DNA of 7,188 bases, taken from the NCBI GenBank assembly GCA_030149995.1, contig JASLGV010000428.1:1-7188 (forward strand), read 5' to 3'. The position numbers and the translations under genes were made by a program. The DNA is from Pedobacter sp. (GTDB taxonomy: Bacteria > Bacteroidota > Bacteroidia > Sphingobacteriales > Sphingobacteriaceae). The notes beneath the pieces are model-generated. The model was not told the DNA's origin. It ran no database searches and was given only the letters and a program-made list of their open reading frames with translations. Below, one piece after another: positions 1 through 5,862 of this stretch (the stretch's first letter is position 1; every line of letters starts with the position of its first letter).

Positions 1-583
1 CATGCGTCCGGGTGATATTTTTTATAACATTGGTGCTGAGCGCATTTTATTTGCACCATCTTTAAAATTAATGGATCAGTATGATGCGGAGCACGACATC
101 CGCTACAGCAGCTGGTTTGAAACCGATGCAGATTTAGCAGATGCAGGTAACCTGCCAGAAATTATAACCAAATACAAGGGCGAAGAAGGTGCCCAAAACC
201 GGAATGATGTAAAAATTTTCAGAACCGGCGAGATGTACCTGATACGTGCAGAAGCCGCCTTAAAGAAGGGAGATTTAAGCACCGCAGCCAAAGATTTGAA
301 TACCTTGCGTGCCGCCAGAATTACAAATTACACACCCGAATCTTTTAGCAGCAGCAACCAGCTGCTTGCCGCCATTGAAACGGAACGTTACAAGGAACTA
401 CCCTTTGAAGGACACCGGTATTTTGACCTGAAAAGAGTGGAAAAACCCATTCAACGCAGTGCACAGGATGTTGAAATTAACTTTATTAGTTTGCCCGCAA
501 GCGCAAAAAATTATTATATTCCCATTCCCCAGGCTGAAATATTGTCTAATTCAAACATCAAACCGAATAATCCCGGTTGGTAA
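1..583 (+). CDS. SusD/RagB family nutrient-binding outer-membrane lipoprotein, C-terminal part (5' end outside window)
   Basis: SusD-family proteins are surface lipoproteins that cap a SusC-type TonB-dependent channel and help capture glycans or other nutrients at the outer membrane. The frame is open from the left edge, so the first ATG at 2 is only an internal methionine; signal peptide, lipobox and most of the TPR-like helical core are missing. What remains is the typical C-terminal domain: a helix reading YLIRAEAALKKGD, an LNTLRAAR segment, the ERYKELPFEGHRYFDLKR stretch, the YYIPIPQAEI strand and the terminal NPGW. These match the SusD/RagB C-terminal family well. The partner susC gene would be expected to the left. 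The substrate cannot be predicted. The stop codon is TAA at 581-583, and the next gene starts 23 nt later in the same direction, so the two may be cotranscribed. Confidence 0.93.
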   Translation, partial: MRPGDIFYNIGAERILFAPSLKLMDQYDAEHDIRYSSWFETDADLADAGNLPEIITKYKGEEGAQNRNDVKIFRTGEMYLIRAEAALKKGDLSTAAKDLNTLRAARITNYTPESFSSSNQLLAAIETERYKELPFEGHRYFDLKRVEKPIQRSAQDVEINFISLPASAKNYYIPIPQAEILSNSNIKPNNPGW

Positions 584-606
584 GTAGTTTTAAAATAATA
601 AAGAGA

Positions 607-1182
607 ATGAGTCCGATTACGCTTTTTAATGAATGGTACACAGCAGAAACAAAACTGAACGGAGGTGGTATACCTGGCGCCTGCTGTCTCTCAACCACCG
701 GAATAGACGGCTATCCCAACGCCAGGTATGTTTGTTTAAAAGATGTGATTGAAGATGCTTTTTTAATTACAGGCTCTCTGACTTCCAGAAAGGGACTTGA
801 ATTGCAGTACAACAACAAAGCAGCGCTGGTATTTTGGTGGCCGTTTACAAAAAAGCAGATACGGATACAGGGAGATGTACGTTTTATAAGTACTTTGGAA
901 TCTGACCGGTATTTTCAGAACAGTACGCGCATGGCACAACTAATGTCGTTGGTAAGCGAACAGGGAGAAGAAATTCATCATCCCGAAATACTGGAAATTA
1001 AATACCACCAGGCCGATAACGAATTTAAAGATAAGCCCATTCCCCGGCCTTTAAACTGGGGCGGCTTTTTACTGAAACCAAGAAGTATGGAATTTCTAAG
1101 CTTAAAAAAAACCGGGTTTCACCAAAGAATTTTATTTACAAGAGTGCAGCATTTATGGGAAACCAAGATGCTGCAACCTTAA
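607..1182 (+). CDS. Pyridoxamine 5'-phosphate oxidase (PdxH-like) family FMN protein with altered substrate pocket
   Basis: This 191-residue protein has the FMN-binding split-barrel of PNP/PMP oxidases, which make pyridoxal 5'-phosphate in the cytoplasm, plus the PdxH-type C-terminal segment (PRPLNWGGF, residues 147-154, and EF...FHQR). It aligns without gaps to E. coli PdxH as I remember it, at a constant offset of 27. FMN-site residues R40, K45, S60-R61-K62, Q84 and R174 are kept. Several substrate or cofactor contacts differ: E. coli R133 is S106, S137 is A110, R197 is G170, and FMN-stacking W191 is L164. Y102 (Y129) and H172 (H199) are kept. It is shorter than E. coli PdxH (about 218 residues). 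ATG at 607 is preferred over TTG at 577, which would overlap susD and add a tail outside the family alignment. It is either a divergent PdxH or a PNPOx-fold paralogue with another substrate; I favour the latter slightly. Confidence 0.85.
   Translation: MSPITLFNEWYTAETKLNGGGIPGACCLSTTGIDGYPNARYVCLKDVIEDAFLITGSLTSRKGLELQYNNKAALVFWWPFTKKQIRIQGDVRFISTLESDRYFQNSTRMAQLMSLVSEQGEEIHHPEILEIKYHQADNEFKDKPIPRPLNWGGFLLKPRSMEFLSLKKTGFHQRILFTRVQHLWETKMLQP
1145..1175 (+). terminator. Imperfect hairpin at the 3' end of the PdxH-like gene, possible weak terminator
   Basis: TGCAGCAT at 1145-1152 is the exact reverse complement of ATGCTGCA at 1168-1175. The stem extends inward by a U-G and a U-A pair, leaving an 11-nt loop. 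It lies in the last codons of the gene, five bases before the TAA stop, and is followed by a T-rich but interrupted stretch (about 1179-1187). It could end transcription before the two-component operon, but the lack of a clean T run makes this uncertain. The left arm is part of a 12-bp word repeated at 1247-1258. Confidence 0.3.
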
Positions 1183-1212
1183 ATTTTAACGGCCTAAATG
1201 GCCACAAAACAG

Positions 1213-1228
1213 ATTAAAATATTCTAAT
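1213..1228 (+). promoter_or_regulatory. Putative response-regulator binding site upstream of the two-component operon
   Basis: The motif ATTAAAnnATTCTAAT occurs here and again at 3334-3349 ahead of the efflux operon, identical at all 14 specified positions. The TCTAATGTA word at 1223-1231 also recurs exactly at 3388-3396. The site lies 33 bp (TCTAAT start to -7 start) upstream of a TAnnTTTG element, which suits an activator or autoregulatory site for the OmpR-type regulator encoded just downstream. The binding protein is inferred, not shown. Confidence 0.55.
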
Positions 1229-1255
1229 GTACCGGGAAATACCTGATGCAGCATT

Positions 1256-1263
1256 TATATTTG
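1256..1263 (+). promoter_or_regulatory. Bacteroidota -7 promoter element for the response regulator gene
   Basis: TATATTTG is a full match to the Bacteroidota -7 consensus TAnnTTTG. Transcription would begin a few bases downstream, near 1268-1270, leaving a leader of under 10 nt before ATG 1276. No TTTG-like -33 element is visible at the usual distance, in keeping with an activator-dependent promoter. Its position excludes translation from the upstream in-frame ATG at 1246 if this promoter is used. Confidence 0.45.
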
Positions 1264-1275
1264 AAAAAAAACGGC

Positions 1276-1950
1276 ATGAACATTTTACTGATTGAAGACG
1301 AACCAAAGGTTTCTGGCTTTATAAAAAAGGGGCTTGAAGAACAAATGAACAATGTTTCGGTCGCTTATGACGGTAACATGGGCTGTAAGCTCGCCCTTGA
1401 GAATGATTACGATCTGATTATACTGGATGTGGTACTTCCCTATATCAATGGGATGGAAATCTGTAAACTCATCCGCCAGGTAAAAAAGGAAGTGCCCATT
1501 TTAATGCTGTCTGCTTTAGATACCGTTAACGATAAAGTACAGGGGCTTGAAAACGGAGCCGACGATTACCTGACTAAGCCTTTTCATTTTGAAGAACTGC
1601 TGGCACGCATCAAGGCCCTTAACAGGCGCAAAGACATGGTATTGCCGGGTACATTATATAAAATTGCCGATCTGGAAATGGACTGTTATAAGAAAACAGT
1701 TTCCAGAAACGGGAAGACCATTCTCCTTTCGGCCAAAGAATTTACCTTGCTGGAGGTATTAATGGCCAATAAAAACCGGGTTTTATCCAGAATATATATT
1801 GCTGAAGCCGTATGGGGTATTTCTTTTAACAGAGGTACCAACCTGATTGATGTTTACATCAATTACTTGCGTTCAAAAATTGACAAAGGCCATCCGCAGC
1901 CGCTTATTCATACCGTTATAGGCATGGGATATGTTATAAAAGACCAGTAA
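1276..1950 (+). CDS. OmpR/PhoB-family response regulator of a metal-efflux two-component system
   Basis: This 224-residue cytoplasmic regulator receives phosphate from the adjacent sensor kinase and binds DNA. The receiver domain (about 1-115) has the acidic pair E7/D8, the phosphorylation site D51 in LIILDVVLP, switch residue S79 (Ser where Thr is common), Y98 and K101 in DYLTKPF. The winged-helix domain (about 130-224) shows the family hallmarks LSAKEFTLLEVLM, VLSR, the recognition-helix region NLIDVYINYLRSKID and the terminal TVIGMGYVI hairpin. Length is normal for the family. ATG 1276 is chosen over in-frame ATG 1246 because MNILLIEDE is the standard N-terminus and the extra codons overlap a -7 box. 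The sensor gene follows after 10 nt. CusR, CopR and CzcR regulators have this architecture; position next to an HME-RND operon supports a role in metal response, and repeat arrays at 1213 and 3334 are its likely targets. Confidence 0.95.
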   Translation: MNILLIEDEPKVSGFIKKGLEEQMNNVSVAYDGNMGCKLALENDYDLIILDVVLPYINGMEICKLIRQVKKEVPILMLSALDTVNDKVQGLENGADDYLTKPFHFEELLARIKALNRRKDMVLPGTLYKIADLEMDCYKKTVSRNGKTILLSAKEFTLLEVLMANKNRVLSRIYIAEAVWGISFNRGTNLIDVYINYLRSKIDKGHPQPLIHTVIGMGYVIKDQ

Positions 1951-1960
1951 TATTGCGCCC

Positions 1961-3316
1961 ATGAAATTTAAAAATTCCCTGTCGCTGCAATTTACATTTA
2001 TGTTCGCTTTTTTACTCTTTATAGTATTAACGGGTATTTATGTATTTGTAGAACACAACCGTTCCAATTCATTTTTCAATAAACTGGATGAGCGGGCGAT
2101 GATTGCTGCACAATTTTATTTCGCAGAAGACAATCTATCGATTAAGATGTTCAGGCAGGTAACTAAAAAATTCCCGCAGTCGCTCTCTCAGGAATCCATT
2201 AGCATATACGACGATCAGTTACAATCCAAATTTCTGCCCAGTGACTCCATTAACTGGAAAAAAAGCTTTTTAGAACAGATTGTTCACCGCAGAAAAGTTC
2301 ATTTTATCTCGGGCGACCGGCAAGTATCGGGTCTATATTATGAAGACAATTCGGGGAATTTTATTGTGGTGGTTTCGGCCATAGACGAACGCGGTTTTTA
2401 CGACATGAGGCAACTTCGCCTGATCATGTCGGGCTTTTTTCTGGTATCGATCTTCATGACCTTTTTCATCGGTCGCATATTTGCCAACATTTCTTTGCGT
2501 CCGATTGTAAAAATGACGGACAATCTGAAGCGCATCCGGGCTTCCAATTTGCACATGCGGTTGGCCATCGATAAAGCCAAAACAGATGAAATAGATACCC
2601 TTTCGCTTACCATTAACCAGTTACTGGAGCACATGGAGCAATCTTTCGATAGTCAGAAATCGTTTGTAGCCAATGCTTCGCATGAATTACGTACGCCGAT
2701 TACTTCTATTTTAGGTGAGGCTGAAATAACCTTAATGAAAGACCGTACCCCGGCACAGTATAAAACAACACTGCGCGAAATTGTAACCAGTGTAGAGCGT
2801 TTAAGCCTGATCATCAACAGCCTGATGGAGCTGATGCAAACCAACCTGAACAACAAAGATTTTCAGAGTATCCGGGTAGACGAGCTGATGTGGGAAATTG
2901 TTGACGAACTTTCTATTAAATCAGATATTGAACCTATTGATATCCGTTACAATTTACCAGACGATCCGGCTAAAAGTACGCTATCGGGCAACAGGCGCCT
3001 GCTCTTTATTGCCATCAGCAACATTCTTAAAAATGCCCTTAAGTTTTCGAACGGCAAGCCTGTTCAATGTGAAATAAGTTACCGCGACGCTGGCATTCAG
3101 ATCCAGATCAGCGATCAGGGAATTGGTATTGCCGAAGAAGACCTGAACAAAATCTTTCAGCCTTTTTACCGGGCTTCCAATGCCATGAAATTTCAGGGCT
3201 ACGGCATTGGCCTTTCTTTAACCAATAATGTAGTCCGTTTACACAACGGAACCATTAATATCCAGTCGGTGCTGAACGAAGGAACGACCATCACCCTGTT
3301 TTTTCCAACAAATTAA
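1961..3316 (+). CDS. Membrane sensor histidine kinase of a metal-efflux two-component system
   Basis: This 451-residue inner-membrane kinase has one membrane segment at about residues 9-30, a periplasmic sensor loop at about 31-152, a second membrane segment at about 153-175, then HAMP (about 176-228), a HisKA dimerisation domain with phospho-acceptor H241 in NASHELRTPITS, and a HATPase_c domain. The ATP-binding boxes are all present: N358 in NILKNALKFS, the G1 box DQGIGI at 385-390, the F box IFQPFYRA near 398-405 and the G2 box GYGIGL at 413-418. It should therefore be an active kinase. The architecture is that of CusS-like sensors. The periplasmic loop has no cysteine and only a few His and Met residues, so a metal site is not obvious by eye. 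It is 10 nt downstream of the regulator and surely in the same operon. The 111-bp gap after it contains the next promoter. Confidence 0.95.
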   Translation: MKFKNSLSLQFTFMFAFLLFIVLTGIYVFVEHNRSNSFFNKLDERAMIAAQFYFAEDNLSIKMFRQVTKKFPQSLSQESISIYDDQLQSKFLPSDSINWKKSFLEQIVHRRKVHFISGDRQVSGLYYEDNSGNFIVVVSAIDERGFYDMRQLRLIMSGFFLVSIFMTFFIGRIFANISLRPIVKMTDNLKRIRASNLHMRLAIDKAKTDEIDTLSLTINQLLEHMEQSFDSQKSFVANASHELRTPITSILGEAEITLMKDRTPAQYKTTLREIVTSVERLSLIINSLMELMQTNLNNKDFQSIRVDELMWEIVDELSIKSDIEPIDIRYNLPDDPAKSTLSGNRRLLFIAISNILKNALKFSNGKPVQCEISYRDAGIQIQISDQGIGIAEEDLNKIFQPFYRASNAMKFQGYGIGLSLTNNVVRLHNGTINIQSVLNEGTTITLFFPTN

Positions 3317-3333
3317 AAATCAACATCTTACAC

Positions 3334-3393
3334 ATTAAAGAATTCTAATTACTTTTTAATCTCGCTCTAATGGCAAATTAAGTGATCTCTAAT
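3334..3393 (+). promoter_or_regulatory. Array of 11-bp-phased direct repeats, probable operator of the efflux operon
   Basis: TCTAAT occurs at 3344-3349, 3366-3371 and 3388-3393, exactly 22 bp apart. Related words TTTAAT (3355-3360) and ATTAAG (3377-3382) fall exactly midway, so five hexamers share an 11-bp period on one face of the helix. The last two exact copies share the longer word CTCTAATG. An ATTAAA word at 3334-3339 precedes the array and makes the composite ATTAAAnnATTCTAAT also found at 1213-1228. OmpR/PhoB-family regulators are known to bind tandem direct repeats with about 11-bp spacing. The array ends 10 bp before the -7 element and covers the place of a -33 box, as expected for an activator. 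The identity of the binding protein is inferred. Confidence 0.7.
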
Positions 3394-3401
3394 GTAGCGG
3401 C

Positions 3402-3430
3402 CATAGTTTTGTTTAAAAAATAAAACTATG
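3402..3430 (+). repeat. Near-perfect 29-nt palindrome spanning the -7 element and the channel start codon
   Basis: CATAGTTTT at 3402-3410 is the exact reverse complement of AAAACTATG at 3422-3430. The arms extend inward with one G-U pair and three U-A pairs, giving 13 pairs around an AAA loop (3415-3417). The left arm contains the -7 box and the right arm ends in ATG 3428. It could act as a DNA operator, or as an RNA hairpin hiding the start codon in read-through transcripts from the kinase gene. Confidence 0.6.
3404..3411 (+). promoter_or_regulatory. Bacteroidota -7 promoter element for the efflux operon
   Basis: TAGTTTTG fits the TAnnTTTG consensus exactly. Transcription would start near 3416-3418, leaving only about 10 nt before ATG 3428. 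The -33 region has no TTTG match and is instead occupied by the repeat array, which suggests dependence on a bound activator. Confidence 0.55.
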
Positions 3431-4726
3431 AGTCGAAAATTTGTTTCGGTACTTTTATTGGTGCTCGGTATGGGGCCCTTATTAAAAGAAAACCGGACAT
3501 ACGCACAGGGAGTGGCGAGAGATACGTTAAGCATCACGATAAAAGAAGCAGAAGAAAAGTTTTTAAAAAGTAACCTGAGCCTGCTGGCCGCCCGTTTTAA
3601 CATAGACAATGCCAAGGCCGAAATTATAACTGCCAGCTTGTTTAACAATCCGGAAATTGGATTCGAAAACATTCTTTACAACCCCGAAACCAAAAGATTT
3701 TTTGATACCACTCATGATGGTGGCCAGTACAATGCCAGTATTTCGCAGCTTTTTGTAACTGCCGGAAAAAGAAATAAAAATATTGCCCTGGCAAAAATCG
3801 GCGTAAAACAAGCCGAATATGAATTTTTCGATCTGCTGCGTACCTTAAAATATACGCTGAGAACCGATTTCTACAAAATCTATTACCTCGAACAATCGGC
3901 AGATGTATACCACAACGAAATCAATTCCTTATCGAAAACATTAATTGCTTTTAAACAACAGTATGAAAAGGGTAATATTGCTCAAAATGAAGTACTCCGT
4001 ATCCAGTCGCAGCTTTATTCTTTACAGGCGGAGCTGAACGACCTTAAAGATAATATTGATGACGTACAAAGCGAGTTTAAGCTTTTAATAAAAGCGAATC
4101 CACTCACATATGTAAAATCAAATATCGACTTAAACCTGGAACAGAAAAGCGTGCTGGAGCAGGTACCTTACCGCTCACTGCTCGATTCGGCTTATGTAAA
4201 CCGGTACGATTTAAAACTTGCAAAATCTGCTGTTGATTACAGCAACCTGAATCTGAAGCTACAGAAAGCCATGGCTGTTCCCGATGTAAATGTATCCTTA
4301 ACCTTTGATAAGCAGGGCAGCACGGTACGTAATTACAACGGCTTGGGTGTAAGCATTCCCATCCCGCTTTTTAACCGGAATCAGGGCGCCATTAAGCAGG
4401 CAAAAATCGCAATAGAAAGCAGCAAAAACAGCCTGCAACAACAACAGGATGAAATAGAAAGTGATTTAGATAACTCTTACCAGTCGGCCTTTAGAATAGA
4501 GAAGCTATATAACAGTTTCGATCCTAAATTTAAAGCAGATTTCACACACCTGATCCAGGAGGTTATTAAAAATTACCAGAAAAGAAACATCAGTCTGCTC
4601 GAATTTCTGGATTTCTACGAATCGTATAAAACCAATACGATACAGATGAACACGTTGCAACTCAACCGCATCAGTGCGCTGGAGCAGCTGAACTATGTAA
4701 CAGGTACCCAATTTTTCAACAAATAA
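3428..4726 (+). CDS. TolC/CzcC-family outer-membrane efflux channel of an HME-RND pump
   Basis: This 432-residue protein belongs to the outer membrane efflux protein (OEP) family, whose trimers form a beta barrel and a long periplasmic alpha tunnel through which the pump expels its substrate. An N-terminal hydrophobic stretch (about residues 6-19) and a possible cleavage site after TYA near residue 26 indicate a type I signal peptide; there is no lipobox cysteine. The body shows the two OEP repeats, each with long Gln/Asn/Lys-rich helices (for example residues 150-215 and 310-400) and a conserved-looking turn VSIPIPLFNRNQGAIKQAK that is typical of CzcC/CusC-type channels. The full length is normal. 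The adaptor gene starts 4 nt after its stop. It is the first gene of the pump operon and sits directly under the repeat-array promoter. Confidence 0.92.
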   Translation: MSRKFVSVLLLVLGMGPLLKENRTYAQGVARDTLSITIKEAEEKFLKSNLSLLAARFNIDNAKAEIITASLFNNPEIGFENILYNPETKRFFDTTHDGGQYNASISQLFVTAGKRNKNIALAKIGVKQAEYEFFDLLRTLKYTLRTDFYKIYYLEQSADVYHNEINSLSKTLIAFKQQYEKGNIAQNEVLRIQSQLYSLQAELNDLKDNIDDVQSEFKLLIKANPLTYVKSNIDLNLEQKSVLEQVPYRSLLDSAYVNRYDLKLAKSAVDYSNLNLKLQKAMAVPDVNVSLTFDKQGSTVRNYNGLGVSIPIPLFNRNQGAIKQAKIAIESSKNSLQQQQDEIESDLDNSYQSAFRIEKLYNSFDPKFKADFTHLIQEVIKNYQKRNISLLEFLDFYESYKTNTIQMNTLQLNRISALEQLNYVTGTQFFNK

Positions 4727-4730
4727 AAGT

Positions 4731-5831
4731 ATGTATAACAATTATAAAATTTCTGTTCTGGCCTTTGCAACAGCTTTAAGCTTATTTTCTTTATCTGCCT
4801 GTACCTCACATAAGCAAACAGAACCGGCAAAAGATGCCCAATTTCAGCTGAGCGATAAATTACTGAGCGAACTCGTGATCGATACCGTTAAAAACGGCAA
4901 CGCTGTTTCGCAGTTAAACCTTACCGGTATTGTGGCACCGGATGAAAACAAGATGGTCAAAATCTTTCCGTTTGTAAGTGGCATTACGCAGGATGTACAT
5001 GTGCAGTTGGGCGATCTGGTAAAAAAAGGACAGTTATTGGCCAACATGCGAAGTGTAGAAATTGCGGGTTATGCCAAAGACCTGATCTCGTCTGAAGCAG
5101 ACGTAAAGAATACCAAAAGAACCCTCAAATCAACCCAGGATTTATATCAGAGTGGTCTGGCCTCGGAAAAAGACCTGGAACAGGCAAAAGCAGAGTATGA
5201 AAAGGCAGAAGCCGAAAGTAAGCGCGCCACTGCGGTTATGTCTATCAATAAAAACAACAGCCGTGGTTATGAAATTATCAGTCCGATAGGCGGTTATGTG
5301 GTAGAAAAAAACCTGACCGATAACATGCAGGTCAGGGCCGATAATGCAGAAAGCCTTTTTACTGTTGCCGATCTTTCTACCGTATACGTACTGATTAACA
5401 TTTACGAATCAGACATTTCGAAAGTTCAGAATGGCAGTCCGGTAAAAATTACAACCCTCTCCTATCCGGATAAGGAATTTTTAGGAAAAATAGATAAAGT
5501 TTACAGCTTAATAGATCCGGAAAATAAGGTAATGCAGGCCAGGGTAAAAATCAACAACCCGGGCAATCTGTTAAAGCCACAAATGTTTGCCAAAGTTTCG
5601 ATAGACGCCCCTTCGGGTCAGAACCTGCCATTCATCCCTTCTGCAGCGACCATTTTCGACAACAACCGCTATTATGTAATGGTTAAAGAAAGCGCTTCGA
5701 AGGTTCGTGCACAGGAAATTACCATTGCCAAAACCGTAGAGGATGTAGCCTACATCAGCAGCGGGTTAAAAGCCGGCGATCAGGTTATCACCTCGCGTCA
5801 GCTGTTCCTGTACGAATCCTTAAAAAAATAG
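4731..5831 (+). CDS. Periplasmic adaptor (membrane fusion) lipoprotein of an HME-RND pump, CzcB/CusB family
   Basis: This 366-residue adaptor links the inner-membrane RND pump to the TolC-like channel. It has a lipoprotein signal peptide with lipobox LSAC and acylation cysteine C24. The first half-lipoyl motif (FVSGITQDVHVQLGDLVKKG, residues 81-100) is followed by an alpha-hairpin (about 110-175) with LYQSGLASEKDLEQAKAEYE, then the second half-lipoyl motif (ISPIGGYVVEKNLTDNMQV, about 183-201), a beta-barrel (about 216-292) and a membrane-proximal domain up to the end. This domain order is that of CzcB/CusB-type proteins. No His-rich stretch or extra metal-binding domain is visible. It follows the channel gene by 4 nt and precedes the pump gene by 31 nt, so the three form one operon. 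Confidence 0.93.
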   Translation: MYNNYKISVLAFATALSLFSLSACTSHKQTEPAKDAQFQLSDKLLSELVIDTVKNGNAVSQLNLTGIVAPDENKMVKIFPFVSGITQDVHVQLGDLVKKGQLLANMRSVEIAGYAKDLISSEADVKNTKRTLKSTQDLYQSGLASEKDLEQAKAEYEKAEAESKRATAVMSINKNNSRGYEIISPIGGYVVEKNLTDNMQVRADNAESLFTVADLSTVYVLINIYESDISKVQNGSPVKITTLSYPDKEFLGKIDKVYSLIDPENKVMQARVKINNPGNLLKPQMFAKVSIDAPSGQNLPFIPSAATIFDNNRYYVMVKESASKVRAQEITIAKTVEDVAYISSGLKAGDQVITSRQLFLYESLKK

Positions 5832-5862
5832 TTGGTTCTTTTTATTTTCTAAATACACATAC

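Noticed and set aside
545..550. Another TCTAAT word near the end of the SusD gene
   Set aside because: It is a single copy inside coding sequence without phased partners or the ATTAAA half of the motif.
585..592. TAGTTTTA as a -7 element for the PdxH-like gene
   Set aside because: It misses the last G of TAnnTTTG and has no further support; such AT-rich near-matches are common here.
577..606. TTG at 577 as an earlier start of the PdxH-like gene
   Set aside because: It overlaps the end of the SusD gene and adds ten residues outside the family alignment; ATG 607 gives a good N-terminus.
1184..1209. GGCC-TAAAT-GGCC small hairpin with flanking TTTT and AAAA
   Set aside because: The stem is only four pairs, the flanks do not pair in register, and there is no T run after it; too weak to call a terminator.
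1246..1275. In-frame ATG at 1246 as the start of the response regulator
   Set aside because: The added residues are not part of a receiver domain, and the codons overlap the predicted -7 element; MNILLIEDE at 1276 is the usual beginning.
5832..5862. Possible separate promoter for the pump gene in the 31-nt gap
   Set aside because: The gap is pyrimidine- and A/T-rich but contains no TAnnTTTG match and no repeat of the operator words; cotranscription with the adaptor is simpler.
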